This document shows positions 49,298 to 57,903 of a DNA stretch of 64,000 nt, piece after piece. The position numbers and the translations under genes are program-made. Origin of the DNA: Peptoniphilus raoultii (GTDB lineage Bacteria; Bacillota; Clostridia; Tissierellales; Peptoniphilaceae). Below the pieces are notes generated by a model that did not search any database, was not told the origin of the DNA, and saw nothing but the letters and a program-made list of their open reading frames with translations. The stretch spans positions 1,485,629 to 1,549,628 of the forward strand of contig NZ_FMWM01000002.1 in assembly GCF_900099555.1 (NCBI RefSeq). Reading direction: 5' to 3'. How positions within the stretch are numbered: the first letter of the stretch is position 1; each line of letters opens with the position of its first letter.

Positions 49298-50057
49298 CTA
49301 ATTATTTGATTGACTTAAGTCAAATGATGGTCCATTAAGCGAAATATCAATTATAGGGTCTTTTAGTGGGTGTTTACCATGTTTATAAAGTTTACATTAT
49401 CCAAAGCCTGTAATTATTCCGCTAATATCAGAAGGATTATGAATTCCTTCTATTGTATATGGAATAGAAATATATATGGTTTTTCCAGTAGAATCTAATT
49501 CACTTTCAACGAGTTTAAAAAATCCTTCATAATCATTCCAAGAGCCTAAATTGAATGTAAACTTTACAGAATGTTCTTGAGCATCAACTTCAATTTTACT
49601 AACTGTTGATGTATTAGACTTAGCGACAACTTTATCAGTGTCTACCTTTATTTTTTCAGGAAAAGTTATTGTGTATGTTGCATTTGGAAATGTAGATTCT
49701 GTTTTTCCAAACATAACAATATTTCTCCAATACCAAATAAAAGTTTTTTAGTATATAATTCATTTATATATAAATCATATAAATCTCTGAATAAATCTGA
49801 AGATTCAACTGTACCACTAAAAGTGCCTTGGTATTTATCGTCAGCTCCTTCTACTTTTTCAATTTGGTTTTTTTCAAGACTTTTATCAAAAGTAAGGCTA
49901 CCTGTTACACGACTTCTTATTCCAGCATCTTCAAAAGTTAACTGACTTGTAACTTTTTTTCACTTTCTACTTCTACAAATACATTAGTACTTGCTACTAT
50001 CCCTATTAGCATTATTAATGCTAATACTAAAGTTAATGATTTTTTAATTTTTATAAT
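49298..50057 (-). pseudogene. Secreted surface protein, start lost and three further lesions
   Basis: AAGGAG is followed by ATT ATA where ATG is expected (50057 or 50054). A signal-peptide-like stretch follows (KKSLTLVLALIMLIGIVAST). A seven-A run near 49955 (eight would keep frame) shifts the frame into VTSQLTFEDAGIRSRVTGSL, and a further shift near 49715 leads into FGKTESTFPNATYTITFPEK. A TAA at 49397-49399 follows GIITGFG; the same frame goes on to KHPLKDPIIDISLNGPSFDL and TAG at 49298, 15 bases before the SLH gene. The pieces add up to about 250 residues of a secreted protein whose family I do not recognise. It was probably cotranscribed with the SLH gene. Confidence 0.8.
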
Positions 50058-50082
50058 ATTTACTCCTTCTTTAAAAAACATA

Positions 50083-50131
50083 AAAAAATAAGCAGAAATA
50101 AACCATCCTCTTATGGATAATTGATTTCTGC
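50083..50131 (-). terminator. Hairpin terminator or attenuator before the broken secreted gene
   Basis: GCAGAAAT ... ATTTCTGC with inner ATCCAT/ATGG pairing on the minus strand, then TTATTTTTTT. It lies 26 bases before the start of the broken gene. Confidence 0.65.
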
Positions 50132-50155
50132 TTTATAACTATTTAAGGTGCAAGC

Positions 50156-50274
50156 TTAAGACCTGTATATATAGGCCATTTCTAGAGATTTATAGTTTTC
50201 AAAAAACTTTTTTTCATTAAAATCATCCCATGCTTTTGCTATAAATTTATATGTTTAGTGTATTCCATTTTCAT
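50156..50274 (-). pseudogene. Short coding remnant
   Basis: The minus strand encodes about 30 residues, KFIAKAWDDFNEKKFFENYK and SLEMAYIYRS, ending at TAA 50156-50158, preceded in frame by NENGIH and a TAA. It may be the tail of another surface-protein gene that once preceded the pair below it. Too short to name. Confidence 0.35.
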
Positions 50275-50322
50275 TATTTAGTCAAGGTTTATTTTGTTAC
50301 TTCAATATATTTAAAACTATAT

Positions 50323-50814
50323 TTATATCATCTTATGAATTCCAATACTTAAAAAAGTTATTATAAGGCCTGCACAGAGGTTTCCTAAAAATATTACAAG
50401 CATTGATTTTTTCTTTTCCATTTTAAAAATTGAAGCTAAAAATGATCCGGTCCAAACTCCAGTGCCAGGAAGTGGAATTGCTACAAAAATAAATAAGCCT
50501 AGATAACCTAAATTTTTTACTAAGTCTTTTTTATTTCTAACCCTCTTTTTATATTTTTCTAAAAATCTACCATAGGAAGGATTGCTCTTTAAATTATTTA
50601 AAAGACTTGTCACCACAAAAATAATTATAGGGCTTGGCAAAAATGAGCCTATTAGGGAATAAATAAAGGATTCTCTATAGGACATGCCAAGGGATATGCC
50701 TAGGGGAATTGCCCCCTTTAGTTCAAAATAAGGAAGCATAGAAAGAACAATTATGGCAATTTCCTTTGGCAGAAGTAATTCAATTGTGTTTGCAAGATTA
50801 TCAAAAAAACTCAT
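50323..50814 (-). CDS. Small multidrug-export family membrane protein (COG2426)
   Basis: 163 residues from ATG 50814, chosen because GAGAGG lies 6 bases before it. Four to five membrane segments. Conserved motifs are PYFELKGAIPLGISLGMSYR near residue 27 and LFIFVAIPLPGTGVWTGSFL near 105, the latter typical of this family. The family name comes from weak drug-resistance data, and the true substrate is unknown. It is separated from ftsH by ftsH's terminator and stands alone. Confidence 0.85.
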   Translation of the reverse strand: MSFFDNLANTIELLLPKEIAIIVLSMLPYFELKGAIPLGISLGMSYRESFIYSLIGSFLPSPIIIFVVTSLLNNLKSNPSYGRFLEKYKKRVRNKKDLVKNLGYLGLFIFVAIPLPGTGVWTGSFLASIFKMEKKKSMLVIFLGNLCAGLIITFLSIGIHKMI

Positions 50815-50921
50815 ATTATTCCTCTCTTGTTTTCCTAAATTATATAATAGAAAGTATATCATAAATATTTAATTTTTATTAAGATTTTATAAAAAGAAAA
50901 TCACCAGTTTTCCAGTAACAA

Positions 50922-50960
50922 AATAATAAGGGCAATCCACAAAGGATGGCCCTTATTATT
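50922..50960 (-). terminator. Terminator of the rqcP-ftsH operon
   Basis: AATAATAAGGGC-ATCC and GGAT-GCCCTTATTATT form a long stem directly after the ftsH stop. Confidence 0.9.
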
Positions 50961-52925
50961 TTAATTATTTTTGTTATCATCTGATTTTTCAGAATCTTCT
51001 TTTTTATTTTCCTTATAAATTTCTTCTATAGTCTTTCCTTCAACAGATTCTTTTGTTAAAACTTTGTCATCCCCATAGGTTTTAGAATTAGATATTTCTG
51101 TCTTGTCCCCTTCCATTTCCATAATTTCAAGAAATTCTTTTCTATAGATTGTTTCCTTTTCAAGAAGGGCATCTGATAGTTTTAAGAGTTTTGGCATGTT
51201 TTCTCTTAAAATATCTCTACATTTTATATAGGCTTCGTTAATTATTCTTGCCACTTCTTCATCAATTTCAGCAGCTGTTCTTTCTGAATAATTTTTCGCC
51301 CTGCCTAAATCTCTTCCAACAAAGATTTCATTATCTCCAGAATCAAAATTTATGGTTCCAAGTCTTTCGCTCATGCCGTAAGTGGTTACCATGGCTCTTG
51401 CAATTTGTGTTGCCCTTTCAATATCATTTGAAGCCCCTGTTGAAATATCTTCCAAAACTAAACTTTCTGCAACACGACCCCCTAAAAGGGAAACGATTTG
51501 TGCTTCCATCATTCCTTTTGTTTGGAAAGAAATGTCGTCTTCTGGAGCATAGGCAGTAAATCCTCCTGCTTGTCCTCTAGGTATTATTGTTATCATGTGA
51601 ACGGGATGCTCTTCTGGAAAGAACTGAGATACAATAGCATGGCCTGATTCATGAACTGCTGTCAGTCTTCTTTCCTTTTCTGAAACGATTTTTGACTTTT
51701 TAGCAGGACCTGCTTGGACTTTTATAGATGCTTCGTTAACATCTTCCATACTTATATTTGCGTCCCCATTTCTTGCTGCCAATAGTGCAGCTTCGTTCAT
51801 TAGATTTTCAAGATCAGCTGGTGTAAAGCCTGGTGTCCTCCTTGCAATTAATCTTAAATCAACGTCATCACCAATTCTTTTGCCCTTGGAATGGATTTTT
51901 AAAATTTCTTCCCTAGCTATAATATCAGGTCTTCCAACAAAAACAGTTCTGTCAAATCTGCCTGGTCTTAAAAGTGCTGGATCCAAAATATCTTGTCTAT
52001 TTGTGGCAGCCATTACAATTACGCCTTCATTTGTTCCAAAGCCGTCCATTTCAACTAATAGCTGATTTAAAGTTTGTTCTCTTTCATCATGACCGCCTCC
52101 AAGACCTGCGCCACGTCGTCTGCCAACTGCATCAATTTCATCAATAAAAATTATACAAGGTGCATTCTTTTTAGCATTGTCAAATAAATCTCTTACCCTT
52201 GATGCTCCAACTCCCACGAACATTTCAACAAAGTCTGAACCTGACATTATGAAAAATGGAACGCCTGCCTCTCCTGCAACTGCACGGGACAAATAGGTTT
52301 TACCTGTTCCCGGAGGGCCTACTAATAAAACCCCTTTGGGTATTCTTGCTCCCATTTCTGTAAATCTTTTGGGATTTTTAAGGAAATCAACAATTTCTCC
52401 AAGTTCTTCCTTTTCTTCCACAAGTCCAGCAACATCCTTAAAGGTAATAAGTTTTTTAGAATTTTTGTCTACCATTCTTGCCTTGCTCTTGCCAAAGGAA
52501 TTCATTCTTCCCCCGCCAGAGTTTTGCTGCATAAGTCTATACCAAATAAAAACAACAACTGCAATCATAAGAAGTGACGGTATAAAATCTAAATAATAGG
52601 GTCTAACTTTTGTAGGCTCTAAATTATATTTAATGTCACCATTTGCTACCTTTTCTTGTATATAGGATTTGAATATATTTTCTGTTGCAGCATCAGGAAT
52701 TAGGGTTACAAATGTTGACCCATCCTTTAATTTTACATGTGCAACTGAATCTGTATCTTCAACCATTGTAATTGCCACAACTTTATCAGCCTTTAGGTCC
52801 TCTAAAAATTCTGTGACACTTTTATTTACCACTGTTTCATTAGGTGGTCTAAAAAATCTAATTGTCGCAAATAATAAGAGAATAAGAACAAAATAAAATA
52901 ATGTTCCTCCCATTCTTTTCTTCAA
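50961..52925 (-). CDS. ftsH: ATP-dependent zinc metalloprotease FtsH
   Basis: 654 residues from TTG 52925 with GAGG upstream. Two membrane segments ([19 protein letters not shown] and [18 protein letters not shown]) flank an external domain of about 90 residues. AAA domain: Walker [13 protein letters not shown] near 201, Walker [13 protein letters not shown] and the RPGRFDR arginine region. The zinc site is HESGH near 423 (HEAGH in most). The C-terminal tail is charged. FtsH degrades membrane and regulatory proteins. It follows hpt by 12 bases at the end of the operon, as in Bacillus. Confidence 0.96.
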   Translation of the reverse strand: MKKRMGGTLFYFVLILLLFATIRFFRPPNETVVNKSVTEFLEDLKADKVVAITMVEDTDSVAHVKLKDGSTFVTLIPDAATENIFKSYIQEKVANGDIKYNLEPTKVRPYYLDFIPSLLMIAVVVFIWYRLMQQNSGGGRMNSFGKSKARMVDKNSKKLITFKDVAGLVEEKEELGEIVDFLKNPKRFTEMGARIPKGVLLVGPPGTGKTYLSRAVAGEAGVPFFIMSGSDFVEMFVGVGASRVRDLFDNAKKNAPCIIFIDEIDAVGRRRGAGLGGGHDEREQTLNQLLVEMDGFGTNEGVIVMAATNRQDILDPALLRPGRFDRTVFVGRPDIIAREEILKIHSKGKRIGDDVDLRLIARRTPGFTPADLENLMNEAALLAARNGDANISMEDVNEASIKVQAGPAKKSKIVSEKERRLTAVHESGHAIVSQFFPEEHPVHMITIIPRGQAGGFTAYAPEDDISFQTKGMMEAQIVSLLGGRVAESLVLEDISTGASNDIERATQIARAMVTTYGMSERLGTINFDSGDNEIFVGRDLGRAKNYSERTAAEIDEEVARIINEAYIKCRDILRENMPKLLKLSDALLEKETIYRKEFLEIMEMEGDKTEISNSKTYGDDKVLTKESVEGKTIEEIYKENKKEDSEKSDDNKNN

Positions 52926-52937
52926 AATATCACATCC

Positions 52938-53471
52938 TCACTTTCTTAGGGCATCTTCATCAAGGACACCAATATATGGTAGGGCCCTGAATTTTTCGTT
53001 ATAATCCATACCATAGCCCACAACAAATTTATCAGGTATTTCATAGCCAATATATTTTACATGAATATCTATTTTTCTTCTCTTTGGTTTTGATAGAAGG
53101 GTTGAAATTGCAACTGACTTAGCTTCTCTTGACTGAAAAATTTTAGTAAGATAAGAAAGAGTAAGGCCTGTGTCAATAATATCTTCTACTATTAATATAT
53201 CCTTGCCTTCAACTTTTGTAGAAATATCTTTTAAAATTCTAACTTCACCAAGAGATGTTGTTCCATCATATGAAGTTACATCCATAAAATCATATTCTAA
53301 GTCAAGATCAATACTTCTCATTAAATCTGCCATAAAAGGTACAGCTCCTTTTAATATACCCACTAATAAGAGATTTTTATCTTTATAATCAGAAGTTAAT
53401 TGCTTGCCTAGCTCTTTTACCTTTTTTTTAATATCTTCTTCAGTAAAGAGAATTTCCTTAACCATTTCCAT
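52938..53471 (-). CDS. hpt: Hypoxanthine phosphoribosyltransferase
   Basis: 177 residues. GGAGG lies 6 bases before ATG 53471. Motifs: LLLVGILKGAVPFMADLMRS near residue 35, the PRPP loop GKDILIVEDIIDTGLTLSYL near 90-110, and KFVVGYGMDYNEKFRALPYI near the end. It salvages hypoxanthine and guanine with PRPP. Its start overlaps the end of tilS by 14 bases, so the two are translationally coupled; this order tilS-hpt-ftsH is conserved in Firmicutes. Confidence 0.95.
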   Translation of the reverse strand: MEMVKEILFTEEDIKKKVKELGKQLTSDYKDKNLLLVGILKGAVPFMADLMRSIDLDLEYDFMDVTSYDGTTSLGEVRILKDISTKVEGKDILIVEDIIDTGLTLSYLTKIFQSREAKSVAISTLLSKPKRRKIDIHVKYIGYEIPDKFVVGYGMDYNEKFRALPYIGVLDEDALRK

Positions 53472-54804
53472 TTTTTACCTCCAAATTAAGTATATGTTTA
53501 GAATTATTTCTAATTTTATATATATCACTAATGCCATAGCCTATGATCCAAATAATTTTGTTGTCGTCACAGATTAGACCTATTTTATCTCTCAAAAGTC
53601 TGTCCAGTTTTTTGTCTATAAAAAAGTCCTTTAGTTTTTTATCCTTATCCATACCCAGGGGCCTAAACCTATCCCCGTCTTGTCTACTTCTTATATAAAG
53701 AGGTCCAGAAATTTTATCCTTATCTATAAAAATTGACCTAGGATTTGCCTTTATATCCATTTTACTAAGTTCATTTAAAGGCACATTTTTTAAAGAAACT
53801 ATGCCAAAATCCGTTAGATTTTCACCCAAGTCTAATTTTTGACTTTTATAATTAATATTTTCTTTTTTTTCTATTATCAGCCTTCCATAGGATACTCTAG
53901 CCAAAAATTTTTTTGATAAATCAATGGATGTTCCAGACTTTTTTTCAAGCATATTGTAGATAGCTAAAATATTTGCCCTTGTTACTAAATCTTCATTAAA
54001 GCTTTCAAGATAGAGTTTTATTATTTCCCTGCCAATGAAAGGGTCTTCTTCAAGAAGAGGTTCAATAATTAAACTTTTCCCATCTTTAAGCTTTTCATAT
54101 TCTCTAGCAATGATTTTTTCAACAAAAGTTCTCTCCTCTAGGGCGTTTTCGTTTAATCTAATAAGGACCTTTAAAATCCCCTCATTAAAATTTTCTTCAA
54201 GATAGGGTATAAGCTCATTACGAATCCTATTTCTTATATAGTCAACTCCCTCATTTGTTTCATCAAGCACATAGGGAAGTTTATTTTCATCAAGGTATTT
54301 TTCAATTTTCTTTCTTGAAATATTTACAAGAGGTCTTAAAAGATCTTCATTTGCCATGGGAATACCCTTTAGACCCTTGATGCCTGTCCCTCTAATAATT
54401 CTTATTAAAAGGGTTTCAGCTTGGTCATTTAAATTATGGGCAGTCAAGATTTTTCTTCCATCTGAAAGCTCTCTAAAAAATTCATATCTTAAAAATCTTC
54501 CAGCTTCTTCACTTGTCATCTTGTGAATTTTTGCAAATTCATTCATATTAACATGCTTTATATTATAAGTTAAATTATATTTTTTGCAAATATCTATTAC
54601 AAATTTTTCATCCCTAAGGGCTGTTTTTCTAATTCCATGATTTAAGTGACACACTAATAAATCTAAGTCATATTCCTTTCTTAAATCAAGTAGATTATAA
54701 AGTAAATACATGGAATCAGGGCCACCAGAAACTCCTAAAAGCAGTCTATCTCCCTTTTTTATGAACTTATATTTATTTAGCTCATCCAAAAAAATTTTAT
54801 CCAT
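53458..54804 (-). CDS. tilS: tRNA(Ile)-lysidine synthase
   Basis: 448 residues from ATG 54804 (GGTGGG 4 bases before); a TTG four codons earlier is less likely. The PP-loop LLLGVSGGPDSMYLLYNLLD lies near residue 24. LVCHLNHGIR, EEAGRFLRYEFF, ILTAHNLNDQAETLLIRIIR with GTGIKGLKGIP and YVLDETN are TilS signatures. The C-terminal domains (from about 330) end with SRQDGDRFRPLGMDKDKKLK and DKKLDRLLRD. It converts C34 of the CAU tRNA to lysidine so that it reads AUA, an essential step. Confidence 0.95.
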   Translation of the reverse strand: MDKIFLDELNKYKFIKKGDRLLLGVSGGPDSMYLLYNLLDLRKEYDLDLLVCHLNHGIRKTALRDEKFVIDICKKYNLTYNIKHVNMNEFAKIHKMTSEEAGRFLRYEFFRELSDGRKILTAHNLNDQAETLLIRIIRGTGIKGLKGIPMANEDLLRPLVNISRKKIEKYLDENKLPYVLDETNEGVDYIRNRIRNELIPYLEENFNEGILKVLIRLNENALEERTFVEKIIAREYEKLKDGKSLIIEPLLEEDPFIGREIIKLYLESFNEDLVTRANILAIYNMLEKKSGTSIDLSKKFLARVSYGRLIIEKKENINYKSQKLDLGENLTDFGIVSLKNVPLNELSKMDIKANPRSIFIDKDKISGPLYIRSRQDGDRFRPLGMDKDKKLKDFFIDKKLDRLLRDKIGLICDDNKIIWIIGYGISDIYKIRNNSKHILNLEVKNGNG

Positions 54805-54833
54805 ATGTCCCACCAAATATTTATAAAAAATAT

Positions 54834-54855
54834 AAGGACCAAAAAGGTCCTTTTA
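54834..54855 (-). terminator. Hairpin terminator between the S1 gene and tilS
   Basis: AAGGACC-TTTTT-GGTCCTT on the minus strand followed by ATATTTTTT. It may reduce readthrough into tilS-hpt-ftsH. Confidence 0.7.
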
Positions 54856-54863
54856 ATTACTAT

Positions 54864-55256
54864 TTAAAATCTATTTCTTGACCTGTTGCTTTTAGTTTTT
54901 TGCTTTTCTCTAGACCTGGCTTGTTCCAACTTTTCATTGGAGTCCTTTAAAAATTTGGATAATTTATCCTCAAAACTAGCATTTAAATCAGGTTTAGTAA
55001 AGTGAATTTCAGGCGGTTTTTTTTCCATTGCTGCCTTAATTGATAGAGAAACCTTGCCCTTGTCATCTATGGAAATTACCTTTACCTTAACTTTCTGTCC
55101 CTTTTCTAAAAAATCTGAAACATTTTCCACATAGCTATCGGAAATTTCGGAAATATGTACAAGTCCACTTGCTCCATCATCCAAATTAACAAAAGCACCA
55201 AATTTCGTAAGGTTTGAAACAATACCTAAAGCAACATCGCCTACAGCTAAGCTCAT
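54864..55256 (-). CDS. S1 RNA-binding domain protein (YabR-like)
   Basis: 130 residues. The S1 domain covers about 1-75 (GDVALGIVSNLTKFGAFVNL, then GLVHISEISDSYVENVSDFL and GQKVKVKVISIDDKGKVSLS). A charged linker and basic tail (QARSREKQKTKSNRSRNRF) follow. It binds RNA, and its role in Bacillus is unclear. It starts 3 bases after the divIC stop. The order divIC-S1-tilS is conserved in Firmicutes. Confidence 0.92.
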   Translation of the reverse strand: MSLAVGDVALGIVSNLTKFGAFVNLDDGASGLVHISEISDSYVENVSDFLEKGQKVKVKVISIDDKGKVSLSIKAAMEKKPPEIHFTKPDLNASFEDKLSKFLKDSNEKLEQARSREKQKTKSNRSRNRF

Positions 55257-55259
55257 AAA

Positions 55260-55592
55260 CTATTTATCCTCCTGTATATTTTCAGCTTGGAGGTTATTTT
55301 CAAGGTTTTCTTTATTTTTATCAATATATATAATTTCCTTTGGTTTTACCATTCCCAAATCATCTCTTGCTGTCTTTTCAACAAAATCAAGAGTATTGGC
55401 ATTTTTTATTTCCTTGTTTAAAGAATCTATGTCTTTATTAAGCTGCTTAACCATACTTTGATCTTCTGCTAAAATATCAAGTTTTTGATTTCTAGCTACA
55501 ATAGCTTTGGACATTAAAAATCCAAAATAAACTACCATCAAAAGAATAATAATGGAATAGATTAAGGGGAATGATTTTCTTTTAACTTTCAT
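55260..55592 (-). CDS. divIC: Septum formation initiator DivIC/FtsB family
   Basis: 110 residues from ATG 55592, which has GGAGG 6 bases upstream; an earlier ATG lacks one. A basic tail, one membrane segment (PLIYSIIILLMVVYFGFLM) and a coiled coil (QSMVKQLNKDIDSLNKEIKN) are followed by FVEKTARDDLGMVKPKEIIY, the hallmark end of the family. It joins FtsL and DivIB/FtsQ at the division septum. It lies in the rqcP-ftsH operon after the 56-residue membrane gene. Confidence 0.92.
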   Translation of the reverse strand: MKVKRKSFPLIYSIIILLMVVYFGFLMSKAIVARNQKLDILAEDQSMVKQLNKDIDSLNKEIKNANTLDFVEKTARDDLGMVKPKEIIYIDKNKENLENNLQAENIQEDK

Positions 55593-55657
55593 ATCTAACC
55601 TCCAAGTCAATTATTGCAGAAAATAAGCTACTTGTAAAGATATAAAATAAAAATAAT

Positions 55658-55828
55658 TTACATTATTCCGCCCCTAAGAAGGTATAAAATCAAAATAACA
55701 AATGTTATAAAAATAAATATAAGTCTATGACCATCATGGCCCTTTAGGGACTTATAAGTTACTATAATGGTTATAAAGGCAAAAACAAGAGCCAAAAAAC
55801 CATCATAGGAAATAAGGAAAGGATTCAT
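55658..55828 (-). CDS. Small two-segment membrane protein
   Basis: 56 residues, from ATG 55828 to TAA 55658. The start overlaps the rqcP stop in ATGA, so it is translationally coupled. Two hydrophobic segments (FLALVFAFIT with IIVTY, and LIFIFITFVILILYLL) flank KSLKGHDGHR. It occupies the place where spore formers often keep yabP/yabQ between rqcP and divIC; no likeness to those can be claimed. Function unknown. Confidence 0.75.
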   Translation of the reverse strand: MNPFLISYDGFLALVFAFITIIVTYKSLKGHDGHRLIFIFITFVILILYLLRGGIM

Positions 55829-56091
55829 TCAATTCTCCTATACATAGCCTTAGAGTCTTCTTTTTTTGTATTTTCTTCAAGGGATAGGACTTCGGCTTTA
55901 ACAGTTCTTGAGCCTAGTCTTATTTCTAAAATATCTCCAATTTTAACTTCATCTCCTGCCTTAGCTAGCTTATCATTTAAAGAACAAAGTCCCTTATCAC
56001 AGGCTTCTTTGGCAAGAGTTCTTCTCTTAATTATTCTCGAAATCTTTAAAAATTTATCTAATCTCATAATATTTTTAAAAAAAGAAGGCAC
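55825..56091 (-). CDS. rqcP: S4-domain RNA-binding protein RqcP
   Basis: 88 residues from GTG 56091, supported by AAGGAGG 5 bases upstream. ATG 56067 would give the usual start MRLDKFLKISRIIKRRTLAK but has no Shine-Dalgarno. The S4 fold covers most of the protein (ACDKGLCSLNDKLAKAGDEV, then GDILEIRLGSRTVKAEVL). RqcP acts with RqcH in adding alanine tails during ribosome-associated quality control. It opens the operon ending in ftsH. The Shine-Dalgarno lies in a hairpin after the HU gene. Confidence 0.9.
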   Translation of the reverse strand: MPSFFKNIMRLDKFLKISRIIKRRTLAKEACDKGLCSLNDKLAKAGDEVKIGDILEIRLGSRTVKAEVLSLEENTKKEDSKAMYRRIE

Positions 56092-56111
56092 AAAGGCCTC
56101 CTTAATTTCAA

Positions 56112-56390
56112 TTACTTATTAACTGCTTCTTTAAGAGCTTTACCTGATCTGAATACTGGTGCTTTTGATGCAGGAATCTTAATTACTTCTTCTGGATTTC
56201 TTGGATTTCTTCCTTCTCTTGCTTTTCTTTGTCTAACTTCGAAAGTTCCAAATCCTACTAATTGCACCTTTTCTCCACTTGTTAAAGCTTCTTCAACTGA
56301 AGCTAAGAAACCGTTAAGGGCTGCTTCAGCATCTTTCTTTGTTAAACTGCTTTTTGCAGCTATGCTTGCTACTAATTCTGATTTGTTCAT
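56112..56390 (-). CDS. hup: DNA-binding protein HU
   Basis: 92 residues. MNKSELVASIAAKSSLTKKD at the start, VQLVGFGTFEVRQRKAREGR for the beta arms and RNPRNPEEVIKIPASKAPVF with the intercalating proline region, then FRSGKALKEAVN. HU bends DNA and compacts the chromosome. AAGGAGG precedes the ATG. It sits between a YabN-like gene and rqcP, the conserved Firmicutes order. A small hairpin (GGCAA/TTGCC) lies in its leader near 56446-56462. Confidence 0.97.
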   Translation of the reverse strand: MNKSELVASIAAKSSLTKKDAEAALNGFLASVEEALTSGEKVQLVGFGTFEVRQRKAREGRNPRNPEEVIKIPASKAPVFRSGKALKEAVNK

Positions 56391-56519
56391 AATATCCTCC
56401 TTGAAGATTAAAAATTTACTAGTCTTTCAATCTCTTTTTGCGAATGGCAAACTAGCTTGCCGTTAAAATTAAGACTGTAACAATTATAACCTAAGTTTAT
56501 GGATTTTTCTAGTCCTATT

Positions 56520-57443
56520 TTAGAAAAAATCGCTATTTTCTCTTATTTTTTGTAAAATAGTTTCCAAAATCAAGTCTTTGTTAAAAAATCCTTCCCTATT
56601 TCCTAAGCCTAAAAGTAAATTTATTAAAAAATAAAGCTTAGCAAGAGAATTATCATCATTTGCCTTTAAATTCTCAGCTTCTTCTATCATTTTTTCCCTA
56701 ATTATATTAAGAACCTCATCACTATAAGATAAATTTTTATCGTCAATTAGCTTTTCTATATAGGATATCAAAATTTTTCTCTTATCTTCTCTAATCCTGG
56801 GCACATAAAGAGCAGTTTGATGGTTAATCCCCTCCTGCCTAGGGAGAAGATATAATTTATCCCTACTTATTCTCTGACTTTTAAGGCCAGCATCAATTAA
56901 AAGTATGACCTCATGATCTGGACTATAAATTTCCTGAAGTTTTATTGAAGTGTCAGATGCTATTCTATTATTGTAAATCTGCGTGATTAAAATATCCATT
57001 GAGGGATTAATATCTAGTAGGTCAAAATCACTATCTAAAAACAAAAGTCCGTCAACAGCATCTCTTTTCACCTGAGCTAAAACATCATCTATAAAACTCA
57101 TGCCCTTTATGACATTAGTCGCAGTTTTTTCTATTAAAAGACTTACTGTTTTTTCAGCCACAAAGGGATTGCCAGGAACATAATAATTAATTACACCATT
57201 TTCTTTTTCTTCCCTTAAAAGAATTTCTACAATTTTTCCATAAACATCTTCAAAAGAAAGGCTCTTTTCATCTTCATAAATATAGTCAAAAGATTTATAA
57301 GAAATTTTGTGATTTATAAAATAAGAAACTGCTTCATGCTTTTCAGTTCTTAAAAAATTTTTCCTACCATTATTTATAATTTCTAAGGCTCCAAGGATTA
57401 AAGCTTTTTCATCACTTGCCCCAAGACCAACAATATTTATCAT
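56520..57443 (-). CDS. YabN-like protein: tetrapyrrole methylase-like domain with degenerate MazG part
   Basis: 307 residues, against about 480 for full YabN. The N-terminal 215 residues match the methylase-like domain (MINIVGLGASDEKALILGAL, NYYVPGNPFVAEKTVSLLIE, GMSFIDDVLAQVKRDAVDGL). The last 80 resemble MazG in order (KMIEEAENL, then LYFLINLLLGLGNREGFFNK), but the EExxE motif reads EEAEN and the ExxD motif is gone, so pyrophosphatase activity is unlikely. Its place before HU and rqcP is where intact yabN lies in other Firmicutes. Function may now be non-enzymatic. Confidence 0.82.
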   Translation of the reverse strand: MINIVGLGASDEKALILGALEIINNGRKNFLRTEKHEAVSYFINHKISYKSFDYIYEDEKSLSFEDVYGKIVEILLREEKENGVINYYVPGNPFVAEKTVSLLIEKTATNVIKGMSFIDDVLAQVKRDAVDGLLFLDSDFDLLDINPSMDILITQIYNNRIASDTSIKLQEIYSPDHEVILLIDAGLKSQRISRDKLYLLPRQEGINHQTALYVPRIREDKRKILISYIEKLIDDKNLSYSDEVLNIIREKMIEEAENLKANDDNSLAKLYFLINLLLGLGNREGFFNKDLILETILQKIRENSDFF

Positions 57444-57507
57444 AATAACTCCTAAAATTAACTTTAAAAAAATTATATATTAGAAAAAATGAAATTACAA
57501 CTAATCA

Positions 57508-57535
57508 TAAAAAAAGAACCCTCAAAGGATTCTTT
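57508..57535 (-). terminator. Terminator of the ribosomal protein operon
   Basis: AGAATCC-TTTGA-GGGTTCT on the minus strand followed by seven T residues, 16 bases after rplQ. Confidence 0.88.
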
Positions 57536-57550
57536 AATTATTTATAAATA

Positions 57551-57892
57551 TTAAACTAATTCCAAGATAGCCATTTCTGACCCATCACCACGTCTTGGTC
57601 CCATTTTAATTATTCTTGTGTAACCGCCATTTCTATCAGCATATTTTTCTGCAAGTTCTTTAAAAACTTTTGTAACTGTATCTTCGTCATAAATATATGC
57701 TAAGGCTTGTCTTCTTGCATGAAGATCTCCACGCTTACCAAGTGTTATCATTTTTTCAGCTATTCTTCTTGTCTCTTTTGCTCTTGTAACAGTTGTTACA
57801 ATTTTTTCTTCCCTTAAAAGTGAGCTGACAAGATTTCTAAGCATGGCACGTCTATGACTTGAATTGCGGCCAAGTTTTCTTTGTACTGTCAT
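57551..57892 (-). CDS. rplQ: 50S ribosomal protein L17
   Basis: 113 residues. [20 protein letters not shown], then [20 protein letters not shown] and [20 protein letters not shown] are L17 signatures. It sits near the exit tunnel of the large subunit. It is last in the operon, 11 bases after rpoA, with GGAGG before the ATG and a terminator behind. Confidence 0.98.
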   Translation of the reverse strand: MTVQRKLGRNSSHRRAMLRNLVSSLLREEKIVTTVTRAKETRRIAEKMITLGKRGDLHARRQALAYIYDEDTVTKVFKELAEKYADRNGGYTRIIKMGPRRGDGSEMAILELV

Positions 57893-57903
57893 TAGTACCT
57901 CCT

